64,000 bases of DNA, from the NCBI RefSeq assembly GCF_047948215.1, contig NC_134455.1:167754575-167818574 (forward strand), in the 5' to 3' direction. The DNA comes from Lycorma delicatula. Taxonomy: Eukaryota; Arthropoda; Insecta; Hemiptera; Fulgoridae. The notes below the pieces were generated by a model. It saw only the letters and a list, made by a program, of their open reading frames with translations, ran no database searches and was not told the origin of the DNA. The position numbers and the translations under genes are program-made. Below, piece after piece: positions 12,435 through 23,993 of this stretch; within the stretch, counting starts at the first letter, position 1; each line of letters begins with the position of its first letter.

Positions 12435-13037
12435 CCTGGTTTCTTATCCTTTCTGATACGTTGTAGTACGATACAATTAGTTGATATCTATACATTATAT
12501 CCCTCAGGAAATAAAACGATTGACTTGTGAAAAAGTAATTATTTATAACTATAAACAACATATTTTCAAATACCTGTAAGGGACACCAAAGCTGACAATC
12601 CTCCTCTTAAATACTTTAATGTAGGCATTTACATAATTATAGTGTGACTTGCTATGTTACTTTATCATCTAAAAATACCGCAAAAAAAAATTATTTATAG
12701 ATTATTAAACCGTTGTACGTAAAAATGTATGAAATTATACTTTATACCATTCATTGTTTAGATTTTACCGTTGTTGAAAGGGTAATAGTCGCTGTTTGTT
12801 AACAGATTATTGTAGTAATCAACTTTAAACAGCTAAAAGATTATAACTGACTGCTATTAAAAAAATATAATTTTATAACTGTTTTCTTTGCAATTCTCTT
12901 TAGATATAACTAGTACATTAAATGATTTTTTTTTTTTTTTTGACAAGTAGTTTTGGATATGAGTGTTATTTTCCTTACAATTTGGCATTTTTAAAATCGT
13001 TACAAAAAATTTAATTGGACTGCAGCATTCAAAAATC
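12435..13037. other. AT-rich non-coding stretch
   Basis: Nothing recognisable beyond a poly(T) run near 12,926-12,941. Confidence 0.5.
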
Positions 13038-13511
13038 GAAATAAGATGATGAAATCGGGTAATAGAGATAGATTTTTTAGAAAAAAAAATGAATTAAATG
13101 GTCGAGCGGGGTTGCTGCGGCACACTGGTTCATGTTGTTCCAATTACGTACAATAAATCTACGGTTGTAGCCGTTTATTTATTATGCTTGTAATCGGGTG
13201 AAATATTCTCCTCCGAACAGCATAAAATGCACTCGTCCAAATTAGCAGACTTCCAAAAGTGATTGTTTTTAATTTAATGAAATAAGATGATGAAATCGGG
13301 TAATAGAGATAGATTTTTTAGAAAAAAAAATGAATTAAATGGTCGAGCGGGGTTGCTGCGGCACACTGGTTCATGTTGTTCCAATTACGTACAATAAATC
13401 TACGGTTGTAGCCGTTTATTTATTATGCTTGTAATCGGGTGAAATATTCTCCTCCGAACAGCATAAAATGCACTCGTCCAAATTAGCAGACTTCCAAAAG
13501 TGATTGTTTTT
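13038..13511. repeat. Tandem duplication, 241-bp unit, two near-perfect copies
   Basis: Unit 1 starts at GAAATAAGATGATG (13,038) and unit 2 at the same word (13,279). I compared the two copies by eye. They look identical over about 233 bp, including the A9 and T6 homopolymers, and part only after GTGATTGTTTTT. The unit includes GGTCGAGCGGGGTTGCTGCG. There is no ORF. Such identity means a very recent duplication, or an assembly artefact. Confidence 0.9.
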
Positions 13512-13974
13512 TTTATTAATCTCCAAATTCATAACAGAGTATGAAAAAATATTGAATTAAATGAAAACAAACAATATAGATAATCCACATAATTTGATTT
13601 ATTTAATAGTGTTACAAAATTAAATTATACTGTGGTATTTTAAATTACTTTTATAATTGAATAATAAAGGAAAATGATTTTACTGCTAGTTATCATAAAA
13701 TGAGAACTATAATAAAAAATAAGAACTTAAGTAAAAATAATTAACGGCAAATAAAGTAATGTATAATTTTGTAATTAATTGTAAACAACAAAATAAAAAT
13801 GATTATTGTTTTTGTTCTAGTAAACTATACACATTTTCCGATATGAGTATATGTTGTATAAATTACTATTATACCGATTATAGTTGATGTACTAAAAGAA
13901 CTTGTGAACAAATGAAATAACAGGAACAATGAAAAATAATAAATATAAAAGTATACGTTCTTTCATCATTATCC
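13512..13974. other. AT-rich non-coding stretch
   Basis: Nothing recognisable. Confidence 0.5.
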
Positions 13975-13988
13975 TGCTTAATTTAATT

Positions 13989-14279
13989 TTTTCCTCTTTA
14001 GCCTCCGGGAATCACCGTCAGGTATTACTTCAGAGGATAAATGAGAATGATTTGTATGTATAAGTATAGTGTAGTCTTGTACAGTCTCAGATCGACCATT
14101 TCTGAGATGTCTGGTTAATTTGAAACCCAACCACCAAAGAACACCGACGATATCCATGATTTAGTATTCAAATCCGTATAAAAGTAACTGCCTTTAATAG
14201 GATTTGAACGTTGGAACTCTCGACTTCTTATTCAGCTGATTTGCAAAGACGCGTTCACCACTAGACCATCCCGGTGGGT
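13989..14279 (-). mobile_element. tRNA-derived SINE (type A), complete, with 14-bp TSD
   Basis: It is flanked by the perfect direct repeat TGCTTAATTTAATT at 13,975-13,988 and 14,280-14,293. On the minus strand the element begins AACCCACCGGGATGG and carries an RNA polymerase III A box, TGGTCTAGTGGTGAACG, and a B-box-like ACGTTCAAATCC about 45 bp further on. A tRNA-unrelated body follows. It ends GGAGGCTAAAGAGGAAAAAA at the left TSD. Length is 291 bp. The body recurs at 21.6 kb and 32.8 kb. Confidence 0.88.
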
Positions 14280-14293
14280 TGCTTAATTTAATT

Positions 14294-15412
14294 GTTTTTT
14301 TAAATCATCTAATAAACAACTGTATAGTAGTAGGTGTATGAATTTGATTATTTATTTATTTATTATTTTGTTCCTATTTAAAGACGTATCGGTTAATTTT
14401 TTTTTAAATAAAAAAGTATATGTTTTTAATGTGAAACTTCCAGCTATTTAATTCTGAATACATTTTCTTTACATGAATTCATCTGGATATTTAAAAAATT
14501 ATTTAATCGATTTGTTAATTCAGACGATTTTATAAAAATAAAACAAAGGTTACGTAAGTAACCATATATTGGATGGTTGTAATTTTTAACATATTCACTT
14601 TTTTATTATTTTTAATCAAACACATTTTTTTTTTAATTTTAAGAAAAAGGCACGGTTTTTAAGCAAAATCTACTTAATGTTTATGGTAATTAAATATATA
14701 CAAAAAACAAAAATGTTTTTGATGATGCAATGAAACTCCTAACTCAGCCGCCAAGTTGTAATTTGAGTTTTTTAGAAAATAATTATTTGACAAAGACTTT
14801 ACGCAAAATAAAAATGGAATAAGTTTTTAAAAAGCCACCGCAGATAAGACAGGAAAAATTCGACCGTTCCTTGCCTGGGTCTGTAATCTTTGATTATCAC
14901 TGGTCAACATGAAATTTGGAACTGAAAAGGCAGTAAGTGTTCTGTGTAGTATTTTATATACTGAATCTGAATATGTATTCCGAAACAAACCATCACGTAA
15001 CGTTCTTAAGTTACTACCCCTTAAATTTATTTGTTCCATCATTCCTGGAACAAACAGTACGAATAAGTTAGTACGTCTGTATGTTTGCTTTTCGCATCTG
15101 ATTTATATTGTGATCCATTCAGTGGATTATATTTGATACATATGATCAAATGATGTCATTTCATGTCAAACCAGACATGTACAGATATATCAATGAGTCA
15201 AGTAATGAGTAATTAATTAGACGTAATGGAATTTTCTTCAGTATGAGTTCAGCTCTTGGTATTACTTGCTGTGTTCTTTAGTTGTGGTAGTGGTTTTATT
15301 GTACGGTTATTATAAAGATTGTTTCGTAAGTGATGCCACAAATTTAGTGAAAGATTTTTATGACGGAAAAACTTTTGGTATTATTTTATCGAACATCTAA
15401 ATTTGCTAAGTT
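14294..15412. other. AT-rich non-coding stretch
   Basis: I see no supportable feature. Overlapping ORFs at 14,827-15,136 on both strands look like chance. Confidence 0.4.
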
Positions 15413-15414
15413 TT

Positions 15415-15442
15415 GTGTGTGTGTGTGTGTGCGCGCGCGCGC
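15415..15442. repeat. (GT)n(GC)n microsatellite
   Basis: An alternating purine-pyrimidine run, GT repeats passing into GC repeats; a potential Z-DNA former. Confidence 0.9.
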
Positions 15443-15522
15443 TTGAATATTTTTATAATTAAGTAGGTATTTCTCTAATATTTCAGTTTACTTTCATTCA
15501 TTAGAATATTTTGAATTTTACA

Positions 15523-16794
15523 ATGAATAAAAATCGGGCTTGTAAAATTTCTCCAAATATTTTTTGTTACGTTTGCGGTGAATTCACCACGAAAAATCAA
15601 CGATAACCAGTATTGAACCTGCTGAAAACTGCTTGCAAACATTATTCTGACTGTCCTTTGGGAGACCAAGATAAATCTTGGGCTCCACATGTAGCATGCA
15701 TAAAGTGCTACGTTAACAGACCCATTGGTTAAAAGGGAAAAAGAGCATTTGCCTTTTGGCATAGCTATGGTTTGGCGAGAACCTACTAACCATTATGATG
15801 ACTGCTATTTTTGCTTAAAAATTGTTGCTGAATTCAATTCAAACAATAAAAGCAGTATTGCATATCCAAATGTTGGTTCAGCTACGAAACCAGTGCTTGA
15901 TGGTGTTGATATACCGATTCCGATTGTTCCAACTTCTCTAAGTTCTTTCTGATTCTCAAGAAGGCTCACAGCGGATAAATCCTCAAGGTCAGTAGATATT
16001 AATTGCATTCCAGAGGAATCAAATATTGATTCTTCTGGAATATTATGAGCTTAATAGCTTAAGCTATTAAGTATGATGAACACTCATAACGAATCATTGC
16101 CGTCCTGAAAGTGATAAGGCTTCTTCTCGGTCTCCAGAGTGGCTTTACAAAATATATGTCTTTCTTGTGTTTCTGGGATAGTCGGGTTACATATAAACAC
16201 TACGCAGTTAATACTAGCCAAAAAGAAATCAGTTTACTCCACGAAAGTAAAATGCTGTCAATATTCCTTTTTTCGAAACAGATCGTGTTATTTTACCACC
16301 TCCATACATAAATCTATGATTTTTTTTAAAAACATTAGAATAGGTTGGAAACGGCTTTAAATATTTAGCTGAAGTTTCTACAATTAAGTAAAGCCAAATT
16401 CATCGGGCCACAAATAATAAAATTAATTTGTGAAAATATATTTGACAGCAATCTGAATCCTAAAGAACTAGCAGCATGGAAGTCATTTAAAGATGTCGTT
16501 ACTGGTTTTCTTGGAAACGAAAAAGCTGAACACCATGATCAGCTTATAAATGAACTCTTAGTGAACTACAAAAATGTAAACTGCAGAATGTCATTGAAAA
16601 TTCATTTTTTACATTCTCATTTGGATTTTTTCCCTTTAAATTTGGGTGACATCAGCGACGAACAAGGAGAAAGAATCGACCAAGATATATGTCAGATGGA
16701 ACAACATCATCAAGGCAGATGGGATGAATCTATGATGACTGACTACTGTTGCATGATAAAAGAGAAGACTTCATTGAACATAACTGGAAAATAA
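15523..16794 (+). pseudogene. Broken copy of a repeated arthropod protein family (function unknown)
   Basis: From ATG at 15,523 the frame reads FCYVCGEFTTKNQR, then SWAPHVACIKC and, after a +1 shift, FGIAMVWREPTNHYDDCYFC (to about 15,820). I recognise this order: a zinc-finger-like N-terminus with CxxC pairs, as in a high-copy family of uncharacterised insect proteins that appear transposon-associated. After a deletion near 16,050-16,110 come LLLGLQSGFTKY and CFWDSR (16,115-16,185), then KFIGPQIIKLI (about 16,400). The C-terminal block NCRMSLKIHFLHSHLDFFPL follows at 16,578-16,640, then HHQGRWDESMMTDYC up to the stop at 16,792-16,794. The histidine-rich segment and the GERIDQDI block are where family members are most conserved. 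Stops and frameshifts show it is dead. I do not assign a function; its mobility mechanism is not visible here. Confidence 0.7.
16050..16071. repeat. 22-bp perfect palindrome
   Basis: The two halves, CTTAATAGCTT and AAGCTATTAAG, are exact reverse complements with no spacer. It sits at the deletion point inside the pseudogene, so it may be a rearrangement scar. Confidence 0.85.
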
Positions 16795-16829
16795 GAAAAA
16801 AGAAATTAGATAAAACGCAAATGTCTACA

Positions 16830-17090
16830 AAATAAAGATAGGAATTTTAATTGTAATTATTTTTACTTTTGTATTTTATTATTTAAGAAGTTTCTCAATA
16901 TTTTAATGGGTCATAACTAAAAATCTGAGGGTGATAAAAAACTGATTTCATTTTAAGATTCAAAATAATAAATATATTCTGATTCACCTACTTTTAAGTC
17001 AGTTCCAAATTATTATTTTTTTGTTGACCTGTGTTATGATCCATTATATCTGAACTAATTATCTGCAAATTCCTTAAGACTAGCCCATTT
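16830..17090. other. AT-rich spacer
   Basis: Nothing recognisable. Confidence 0.5.
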
Positions 17091-17099
17091 ATCTCATTT

Positions 17100-17335
17100 T
17101 TTACGTTTGATTTTCGCTAACCTCTTCTTCCAACTTCCTTTCCAACGCTACATATTGAAATTCTCCACTGATTTCCTTCTAATTTTCTTAATAGTTTACT
17201 TACGCTATCATAAAAAGGTGTGTCCCAATCAAATATCTTACGAAATTTGTTTTTGGTCCCTAGATCCGTGTTTTAAACAAACAGACTTATTTTTTACTTT
17301 AAAGCTCTCCCTGCCTGTGTTAGTCCGCTTTTGAT
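17100..17335 (-). pseudogene. Possible LINE RT C-terminal relic
   Basis: One minus-strand frame reads DLGTKNKFRKIFDWDTPFYD and, further on, RKLEGNQWRI. This loosely fits the block DLxTKKRxVKxxxWSxxLYGSETW and RLExxEMWxWRR of common arthropod LINEs. The match is weak, and only the order and spacing support it. It could be unrelated AT-rich sequence. Confidence 0.28.
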
Positions 17336-17339
17336 GGTT

Positions 17340-20150
17340 TCCTTTCTTTATCCGTTCTCACTAATACTTACACCTAAACAAAAAGCATTTTTGAGACACC
17401 TTTAAGATATATTAAGATCTATCTTAATATAAAATTATTATTCTCTTTTCTATCACATTTTATTATTTTCTTTTTATTTTTCCATTCCTTTCAAAGTAAT
17501 TAATCAATGATGATAATCAACCTAGCCCTCATTTTAAAGTAAAATTCAACTCATTTATTTTAAAATTACTCATTTTTAAGTTTCATCAAAATAAGATCAG
17601 TGAATCTTAATGAGTTCATCGATTAGAATTCTTTAACATATTAAATCCCGTGTAGAATATTTTCGATTTTACTACATAAAACATTTTATCGATTCGGTTT
17701 ACTTTATTTATTGTCATTTGAATTTAAATTAAAAGGGATTTTTATTATTACAAATAATAAATAGGTTAGAAAAACTTATAAAAAGGAAAAGAAAAAGGAA
17801 GTTATCGAAAGGGATATTGCGTGAGTTAAAATGTTGGAGTACACATTGTGAAACGACACAAAAGAAAATTTATATTATAGGTTATTAATAATTGAACAGG
17901 ATAATTTAATGTAATAAATACTAGAGGAGTCGGTACTCCATTTTTTAAATTCAAAAAGAATGTCGTCTGTGACCCGGTGACTAATAATTTCCCAGGTGGC
18001 CGCAAGCTCGCTTTGTGTCTCTTATACTAATGAGGGAAGAACAAGACCTGCTTATTCTATTGCATTCCATTGTATTCAAAAGAAGAAATATTATTCGTCC
18101 TCAATTAAATGCAGTAAAACGGCTCCGAGTTTTACATTTCAGTTCTTTTAGTCTAAATAATAATTAACCTGTCCATCACATTGAATTCAAATTTAGAAAA
18201 ACAGCATTCACTGTCTTTTATTATTATTATTTTATTTACAATTGCATCGTACAGCAGTCAAATATCCACAAAAAAAAAGTGAAGGCTTTGTTTTAAGTTC
18301 TATCATAAACTTAAAAATATATTGTCCTATATAAATTAGTAGTAGTTATATTACTTTCGGTTATGCGGACGCTCCAGCCAATACAGACATCAAATATAAA
18401 GCATAAATTTCCTTGTTTCGAATCTGCAAACCCTATCAAGCGATCTCGCTGAGTAAGAAATTGATAATGGAAACTAAAAATATTTACCTACATTTTTGTT
18501 TTTTTTTTTTTTATTTAGGATTTAAAATATGTAAAATGACGAGGCCAAAAACATTGCTCAAAATGCTTAGTAAGATAGTCAAAGAATTTTTTATACCGGT
18601 TTGGTAATTAGTGATCATTTCATCAACCTATCAGAAACATATCCAACATGATAAAAACAATTGCGCAAACATTTTTTACAACTTTTAAAACTAGTTTGTG
18701 AAAAAAGTAAAGAGCTATTTTAATCCGAAAAAAAGTTGAAGTACAAAAAAATTGATAACTAACAGCTTCCGACATTTTTTTTTCCATTTAATAATGTTGT
18801 CGCAGTAATCATTATTTTTTACACTTCTTTTATAATAATTTCGGCAGATGTTAAAAAAATAGAAAACATCATATCGTTGTTGAATTAGAACAAAAAGGTT
18901 ATCTTCATTGTATCTCCTAAAAACGTGCGTTTCTCATATATTCTATTTGCCAATTAATAAATTGTTTATCTTTTCTTCAAATTCACTTGAAATTTATTCA
19001 TTTTACCGCAGACAGTACATTAGATTCTATATCACTGAGCTTAATTCTAGCCTGAACAAGTAAATATTTCTATGTGTGTTCTTATACCTGTAACAACATT
19101 CACTAGGTACTGCAATAGGAGCGGATGAACGTGAAAGCTATTGCAATATGAGATGATTCTTACATATCCAGATTAAAATTAAATTATAATAGGATGTCAA
19201 GAACGAGCTGGAAGATAAATGAGTAAATTTGACGTTAGAGATTTGATGTTCAACATTTTGTTTTTTTTCGTAAACAAAATTATTGAATATCATTAATTAT
19301 AAATCAATTAGTTATAGACAGTTACCAAAAAACTGCCAGGATACTAAAGCTGAATTTCACGGTACATTAGCCGACGTATTATAAAATGGTAACAGAAAAA
19401 CAGGTTTCTTCAGTATTTCAAAATCATAAGCGATATTTTTAATGAAAGAGTTACAATCTTTAATTTTGAATTATATGGTTGCCTAGGCTTTTCTTTTAAG
19501 TTTAAAAATAAACAAAATCTCTTCCTATAATCTTCTCCAAAGGAGCACTAAAGCATAACGCCAGCAGCAACCCTATCTAGTAAATTACTGGTACATGTTT
19601 TTCTTTCTTAGAGCATCACTTCATTATGTGGAATGTAAAGAAAAGTAGATTTATACATATAAACCCATCGGCCCTAACCAGAAATATAATTGAAATTCAT
19701 CCTGAAAATTTTTCCTTTTTTCCATAGAAAGAAATCTGTTACACATCAGCTCCGACTATACAGATATTTTCTCCAAAACGAATAACAACTCAATACTGTT
19801 AAACGTATTCTCGTATTCTTTCTCCTGTGTGCGTATTCGAACGAATTCTGCTTCACAAATCCATTGCAGATAAGCCATTGCTTCTTCATCTATAAGCCAA
19901 ACGAGGAAGGTTAGGCAACATCATTCACATCCCTGTACGATCTATATGAAATATCATGTATACTCACTCATCTTCTCTAATCGAAAGTTGAATGCCTGCC
20001 GATAAATGATACACGATTACCGTGTTGCTTAAAAAGTAAAAATATGTAGTATATGCAGTACCTTTACACAACTCCATTTCTTTATGAGTTGAAGACAGTA
20101 CTGCAATGTTCTGAAATGAATTCTAGAGGCGAAAGAGATATCAAATGACT
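17340..20150. other. Mostly non-coding stretch
   Basis: No gene found. The part from about 19,560 to 20,150 is less AT-rich and may be the 3' flank of the I-like relic that follows on the minus strand, but I cannot show it. Confidence 0.4.
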
Positions 20151-20181
20151 CTATATTAAAACATAAAAATTAAATTTAACA

Positions 20182-21003
20182 TTATAACATTACTGTACGA
20201 CTATTTTTCACAAAATTCAATTTTGACACAGAGGTAATGTTGTACGCATACCGTGCATTTCCTGCTGACATTAGGTACCAGTGTGTAGCTCTCGTATGTC
20301 CTATCCGTAATCGACAGAGGACTACTTCCTCTCGGCGAATTCTCCTGTGGATAGAATCCCATGACAACACAGTATCTTTGATAAAGCGAAGTTTTTTATC
20401 AACTGTGGTAGTTTAGTCGTCTTGCCACCTCGTGCGAAGTGCGTGTTTGACATAGTTAATAAAGTCGGATGTAGTAACACAGGTACTGAAGAACGGTTGA
20501 CTACATGCGTCATTAGCAGCGAAATCTGCATGTTCATTACCCGGAATTAATCCCCCACTTGGCTAGGGATCCAGCAGAAACTCACTTGCGTGTTGCGAGG
20601 GTTCAACTCGGCGATTGCATTGTAGATTTCGATGACGATAGAATGTCTGGAATAAAAATGTTCTAAGGCTTGAAGAGCACTACAAATAAGGATATGACGA
20701 TATTTAGGATTAACGATATTTAAACCCTTATGAATAGCGTACAGTTCATCAGTAAACACACTCGTAAGACCGGGTAGACCAAACATGTAAATTCGGTCAT
20801 TAACAATAAACGCGCCCTCCAACGGTATCGTATTGTTTCGACCCATCTGTGTATACTACCGCGTCTGGGTTGGTCTTGGAGAGAATATGGTGAAATATTT
20901 GCTGAAAGAAATCCGGTGAAGTTGTTTCTTTATTAGACATAATTTCATTCTTCATTATACACGTTACTAGCATGTATAACGACAATTTGTTCCGTAACTT
21001 CAA
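20182..21003 (-). pseudogene. I-like LINE, RNase H domain and C-terminus (dead)
   Basis: Reading the minus strand from 21,003, PDAVVYTDGSKQYDTVG contains the RNase H motif with its first Asp (YTDGS). Then AFIVNDRIYMFGLPG (after a frameshift near 20,850), VFTDELYAIHKGL (the catalytic Glu block), LICSALQALEHF (CSDSLxAL, but the Asp is Ala-like), VSFCWIPSQVG (WIPSHxG with His changed to Gln), and NEHADFAANDAC follow. Near 20,330 LCRLRIGHTRATHWYLMS matches the LxRLRIGHTRxTHGxL block behind RNase H in I- and Jockey-type LINEs. The RT is missing on the 5' side. It encoded the enzyme that removes RNA from the RNA/DNA hybrid during retrotransposition. At least three frame changes and two lost catalytic residues show it is dead. 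Confidence 0.78.
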
Positions 21004-21009
21004 GTATCT

Positions 21010-21570
21010 TAATATTCAAGAATCTTAACATTAACCAAAATAGATTAATGATACGTTTAACACAACTGTTTACATTATTTACAATTTTAATTAAGAAATA
21101 ATTATCTTTTCGATGAATTTATGCAGATTACGTTTTTATATTTTTTAAATTTCAACAATAAATTTACATTTTTTTTAAATTAGTTTTTAGTCTTATTTAC
21201 ACTCAATTTGCTTGTATTCAACATTCATAATGAATAATCCAAGAGGAAAATTTTAGAAGCTTACACACACAGATCCCACGTACGTGTACACCCTTTAATA
21301 TTTGCTACTTTGCTGCTCAGCACTTGCATTGCAGTAGCGAAGTATTAAAATTAGCTTATCTCTCGTTCTTAAGTGTTTAAAAATCTCTCTATATATACAC
21401 ATAATGTTAACATCTAGAGCTAAATTAAATTAGCCTGCATTGCTTATTAACAAGTAAATACATAGCGTTATTACGTTACATGCGGTAATTGTAGTCAGTA
21501 ATTTTATATTATTATATTAATTCTGCGATTAAATAAACTATATAAAATATAATACCTATATTACCATTAA
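21010..21570. other. AT-rich spacer
   Basis: Nothing recognisable. Confidence 0.5.
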
Positions 21571-21574
21571 ATAA

Positions 21575-21715
21575 GTGTATACCGGTGTACTTTGGTGATT
21601 GGGGTTCAATTAACCACACATCTCAGGAATGGTCGGCCTAAGTCTATACAAGACTATACCTCATTTACATTGCATACATATCATCTTCATCTCACTGGGT
21701 CATGAGGGGGAGGTT
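21575..21715 (+). mobile_element. SINE type A fragment
   Basis: It shares the body of the element at 13,989-14,279: GGTGTACTTTGGTGATTGGG, then TTAACCACACATCTCAGGAA, ATGGTCGGCCT, ACAAGACTATACC and CATACATATCATCTTCATC. The tRNA-like head is missing. The 3' end after CATCTTCATC differs from the other copies. Confidence 0.75.
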
Positions 21716-22864
21716 GCTTATGTTCACTAGTTGTATAGATTGCAACGTCCACGTTAGGAATAATAGATTAATCAATCATTCAATATCCACTACACCTGAA
21801 ATATTTCTGTAATTTTAAGTAAATCTTAATCCAAAAACTTATGAAAATTATCGTTACGTTTAAATAGGAAAAAGATTACAATATTATACGTATTCGATCT
21901 TATGTTTTGTTTACAGCGAGGCATGTTATTATTTTATTTATTTAATTATTGAATGAAGGATGTTTTTAACAAGGGAACAGTCTGTCAAGTCTACATGCAT
22001 TATTCATGCGTAAAGCTCCTGAGCCCTAAGCGGGGGTTACATAATGGCCGGTCCAACCGATCTGTGAAAGTTCCGAAAACAAATATTTCATTAGGTACCG
22101 TACCGCCAACACCGCTGCAAGTCTTCGTGATGATGAATGAATTCTCAGGAGAACTTTGTTAGAACCCCAGAGCGACTCTATACAGTATCTTTCCACATCG
22201 GCCTTACTGCATCTTAACGTAACGTGTCGTATGAAGTAAACTACAGTCATTTCTTGTTAGTTTCTCCACGTCCTACGTACAAGTGTATCATCGTCAAGTA
22301 AATATCTTCTCGACAAAGAAATCGTTTGATTGCCTCATCCTTCTACGTTGTACTTACAGTTCTTTGAACCATATAATATAATAAAAAATGTGAAAAATTT
22401 ATTATAGAAAAATAAATGATTGGATTAAACCACGACATATTTTTATTAAATTCAGATGACGTTAATTTATGCTTGTTATCTTGAAACAGCCGGCGTTATT
22501 AATGATCTCATTACACGTCGATTTATTCGGTAACCCGTTCAAGATATCCAAGATAAAGCATTACTAAATAGAGCGATGGAATAACATAAAAAGATATTTA
22601 ACAATGACGTTGGACTTAAATTTAATAATTTATTTAAAAATTAAAAATACAGTATTTGGAAATAGTTTTTCAACAGCATACTGTAAGTTTTGGGAAAGTA
22701 CTCTATGCTTTAAAAAAAATTACAAATTAGATTAAAGATAACGGGAGTTAAAACAATTAAAAATTAAATCTTAATTTGTCGGGGGGAAAAGGTTTAAGCA
22801 TGAGGGAAATTTGCATGAGATACCGATACGTTTAGGATATAGAAGTGAGATTTATTTCCTTAAC

Positions 22865-22902
22865 AGGAAATAAAACTCACTTCCTGTTGAGTTTTATTTC
22901 CT
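22865..22902. repeat. Perfect 15-bp inverted repeat, 8-nt loop
   Basis: The arms AGGAAATAAAACTCA (22,865-22,879) and TGAGTTTTATTTCCT (22,888-22,902) surround CTTCCTGT. A partly overlapping second pairing uses GATTTATTTCCT just upstream, so the same sequence occurs three times in alternating orientation. Confidence 0.85.
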
Positions 22903-23933
22903 TAATTGGATTTTTCGAACGATTGAATTTTACGTGTAAACCTCTAACATTTTATTAAAAAATGTTCGAAGAACAATAATGCATTGGTAAAAAGTTTTAA
23001 TCAATTTTCGATCCCTTAATTTTCTATAACAGCTAATAGAATAACACTAGCGATGAAGTTTTAGTCTAACCTTCAACCGAGCAATTAATTCGTGTTGCAA
23101 TCTACATCCTCACACAATTCATCTTAGTTCTGAGACTAGTTCGAGCACATGCTAGATGGTTTTATTTTTAACTTTTTACTCGCTTATTATCATAAAATAT
23201 CACTATAATTTAGGAAGTAAAGGTTCTGGCAAATTAAATCAGTGACACAACTTTTATCTGCATAATATGTAGACTACATATCATAAAATATAATTCTAAA
23301 ATTATCTCAGTTTTACATTCTCATTGGTATTACGTACCAGAATTATTTTTTATTTCAAAGTTCATAAAAAATATGTCATAATATCTTACCTTTAGCTATA
23401 ACTATAATTAAGGTTCTTTTTAATAATATAATAATTAAAAATCAATTGATTTGGGATTCAGAAATGGCCACATCCAATCCAATCGCTAAACTGTGTCTAG
23501 TACATTTTAAACTTGAGTTTACGATTTTAAGACAATATAGGTGATTTAATAAACTTATTTAATATATATACTTAATATAAGTATATATACTTAATATATA
23601 TACTTTGTACACACACGTAATATATTTATTTATTTTATTAATATTAAATAGTAATAGCAATTTCACGGTTCTTAAATGACATTACTGGTTTTGTTCTAGA
23701 ATTTCATTGGAACTTTATATGGATTATTCAGTAATAATGTAACAAAAAGAAATGAATACAGAGTACCGAAAAATTATCGTTAATCGTTCATGAATATTTT
23801 ATTTATATAAACTTTTGATAAGAAAAATACATCATCTTTTTACGATGATCATAAATATAACTTAAAGACATGTTATTATAGTCGAAATAAGTTTCTATCG
23901 CATCGGAGAAGAATTGTACGCGCACACACGCAC

Positions 23934-23937
<4 letters not shown>

Positions 23938-23991
<54 letters not shown>
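23938..23991. repeat. (TA)n microsatellite, flanked by CA/GC repeats
   Basis: A run of about 27 TA units with ACACACGCACA on the left and GGGCGCGCGAGCGCGCG on the right. Its translation produced a meaningless Tyr-Ile ORF on the minus strand. Confidence 0.95.

Positions 23992-23993
<2 letters not shown>

Noticed and set aside
19981..20040. 3' end of the I-like relic similar to the 59.7-kb tail
   Set aside because: The resemblance is in the wrong orientation relative to the relic and short enough to be chance.
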